From NCBI RefSeq assembly GCF_001404515.1, contig NZ_CXWE01000002.1, positions 558,001 to 622,000 on the forward strand: a stretch of DNA of 64,000 bases. Reading direction: 5' to 3'. The notes under the pieces were generated by a model that was not told the DNA's origin, made no database searches, and saw nothing but the letters and a program-made list of their open reading frames with translations. This DNA is from Roseibium album. Its GTDB lineage: Bacteria; Pseudomonadota; Alphaproteobacteria; Rhizobiales; Stappiaceae. Both the position numbers and the translations under genes were made by a program. Positions 62,905-64,000 of this stretch are shown in pieces; position 1 is the first letter of the stretch, and every line of letters starts with the position of its first letter.

Positions 62905-64000
62905 ATGACCAGCCTTCCCGACACAGGTTCTGCATCGGCGACCGCCAGGACGGTTCCGTCGGCGGACACCGCCATCCGCATTGCACACAGGATCGCAGAC
63001 GAAATCGGGTGCAAGGCCGGACAGGTGAATGCGACCGTTCAAATGCTTGATGAAGGTTCGACCGTTCCCTTTATCGCCCGGTACCGGAAGGAAGCCACGG
63101 GCGGTCTTGATGACAGCCAGCTCCGGAAGCTGGAGGAACGACTGGTGTATCTCCGCGAACTTGAAGATCGCCGCGTCGCGATCACCAGGTCGATCGAGGA
63201 ACAGGGAAAGCTCACAAACGAGCTGAACATCGGCATTCAAGCTGCGGAAACCAAGTCCCAATTGGAAGACATCTATCTGCCCTACAAGAAAAAACGGCGG
63301 ACCAAGGCCCAAATTGCCCGGGAAGCCGGCCTGGAACCGCTCGCTGATCTTTTGCTCGGCGATCCTGCAAAAACGCCGGAAATCGAGGCAGCGGCTTTTG
63401 TGGACGAGAGCAAGGGCGTCGGCGACACAAAGGCAGCTCTCGATGGTGCCCGCCAGATCCTGATGGAACGGTTCGCCGAAAATGCCGGACTGGTCGGTCG
63501 CCTGCGCCGCTATGTCGAAGATCGCGGTATCGTTCAGTCCAAACTCATCGACGGTATGTCGGAAAAGGGAGCGAAATTCGCCGACTACTTCGACTATTCG
63601 GAAAAATGGTCAAAGATCCCGAGCCACCGGGCACTCGCCCTGTTCCGGGGACGGAACGAAGGCATTCTGTCGGTGGACCTGACGGTCGATGCGGACGACG
63701 TTTCACCTGTCCTGCCGGCAGTGAAGATGGTTGCCGACACGTATGCCATCGCCGACCGGGGCCGTCCGGCAGACAAGTGGCTGATGGACGTGGCGCGTTT
63801 TGCCTGGAAGGTGAAACTGGCTTTGCATCTGGAACTCGACCTGATGGGTGTCCTTCGGGACAAGGCGGAAGAAGAGGCAATCCAGGTATTTGCGAAAAAC
63901 CTGAAGGACCTGCTTCTGGCAGCCCCTGCCGGCACCAAATCGACGCTTGGTCTCGATCCGGGCATTCGCACAGGCGTGAAAGTCGCCGTCGTCGATGACA
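62905..64000 (+). CDS. tex: Tex-family RNA-binding transcription accessory protein (3' end outside window)
   Basis: First 365 codons of a Tex homologue (normally about 770 residues): N-terminal Tex_N HTH region with TVPFIARYRKEATGGLDDSQ, then DIYLPYKKKRRTKAQIAREAGLEPLA, and the start of the YqgF domain (TLGLDPGIRTG). The S1 domain lies beyond the window. Tex associates with transcription machinery and RNA in the cytoplasm. ATG at 62905; no close GGAGG is seen. The frame stays open to the window edge. Confidence 0.93.
   Translation, partial: MTSLPDTGSASATARTVPSADTAIRIAHRIADEIGCKAGQVNATVQMLDEGSTVPFIARYRKEATGGLDDSQLRKLEERLVYLRELEDRRVAITRSIEEQGKLTNELNIGIQAAETKSQLEDIYLPYKKKRRTKAQIAREAGLEPLADLLLGDPAKTPEIEAAAFVDESKGVGDTKAALDGARQILMERFAENAGLVGRLRRYVEDRGIVQSKLIDGMSEKGAKFADYFDYSEKWSKIPSHRALALFRGRNEGILSVDLTVDADDVSPVLPAVKMVADTYAIADRGRPADKWLMDVARFAWKVKLALHLELDLMGVLRDKAEEEAIQVFAKNLKDLLLAAPAGTKSTLGLDPGIRTGVKVAVVDD

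Noticed and set aside
1-64000. CRISPR arrays, insertion sequences, prophage or integrase genes
   Set aside because: No regularly spaced repeats, transposase or integrase motifs were seen anywhere in the window.

Overview
The window looks like a stretch of the chromosome of an alphaproteobacterium. The gene families (FrcB/C/A-like inositol transport, fused IolC-DUF2090, AglEFGK transport, DddP-type protein, RpiR-type IolR, SMP-30 lactonase) fit marine Hyphomicrobiales such as the Stappiaceae (Roseibium/Labrenzia type); this placement is inferred from gene content, because the window contains no rRNA or other taxonomic marker. Coding density is high and most operons use ATGA or TGATG overlaps. 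I see no tRNA, rRNA, CRISPR array, insertion sequence or prophage.

Layout. 1-6.6 kb: a tightly coupled galactoside operon. A GH36 alpha-galactosidase (5' end outside the window) and a GH42 beta-galactosidase release galactose; an SDR dehydrogenase, an SMP-30 lactonase, a KDGal kinase and a KDPGal aldolase match the oxidative (De Ley-Doudoroff) galactose route, with no galactonate dehydratase in view. 6.6-9.9 kb: FrnE-like DsbA protein and a KefB/KefF-type K+/H+ antiporter pair. 10.2-22.3 kb: inositol locus with two Gfo/Idh dehydrogenases, an RpiR repressor, an FrcBCA-like ABC importer and iolC(DUF2090)-D-E-B. 22.4-28.7 kb: a 2-keto-3-deoxygluconate kinase and a UgpB/A/E/C-like sugar ABC operon under a DeoR regulator. 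29.2-35.6 kb: an AglEFGK-like alpha-glucoside transporter with divergent LacI regulator. 35.6-43.4 kb: GntR regulator, an AT-rich gap, TolC-like porin, 2-hydroxyacid dehydrogenase, TIM-barrel isomerase, CcdA plus thioredoxin, and 6-phosphogluconate dehydrogenase. 43.6-47.5 kb: an Fe3+-type (AfuA/FbpABC-like) ABC transporter whose ATPase gene lies tail to tail with the permease gene. 47.5-54.2 kb: a degenerate choline-kinase-like protein, a non-pyrrolysine MttB-family methyltransferase, a dimethylglycine-dehydrogenase-like flavoenzyme and a DddP-type DMSP lyase. 54.2-64 kb: small secreted protein, SRPBCC protein, Tat-exported haloalkane dehalogenase with divergent LysR, a PhnD-like protein overlapping a fatty acid desaturase, a DAO-family oxidoreductase, a RecD/Dda-like helicase, a TetR regulator and the start of tex.

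Points that stand out: (i) the MttB/DMGDH/DddP gene cluster, where the DddP protein keeps all six metal ligands and two catalytic residues of characterised DddP at a constant +10 offset; (ii) all four ABC operons with a substrate-binding-protein gene followed by a permease gene carry a strong GC-rich stem-loop between those two genes; (iii) recognisable operator pairs for the IolR, DeoR and LacI regulators; (iv) enzymes with altered active sites (an SDR with YxxxN instead of YxxxK, and a kinase-fold protein with HRS in place of HGD).
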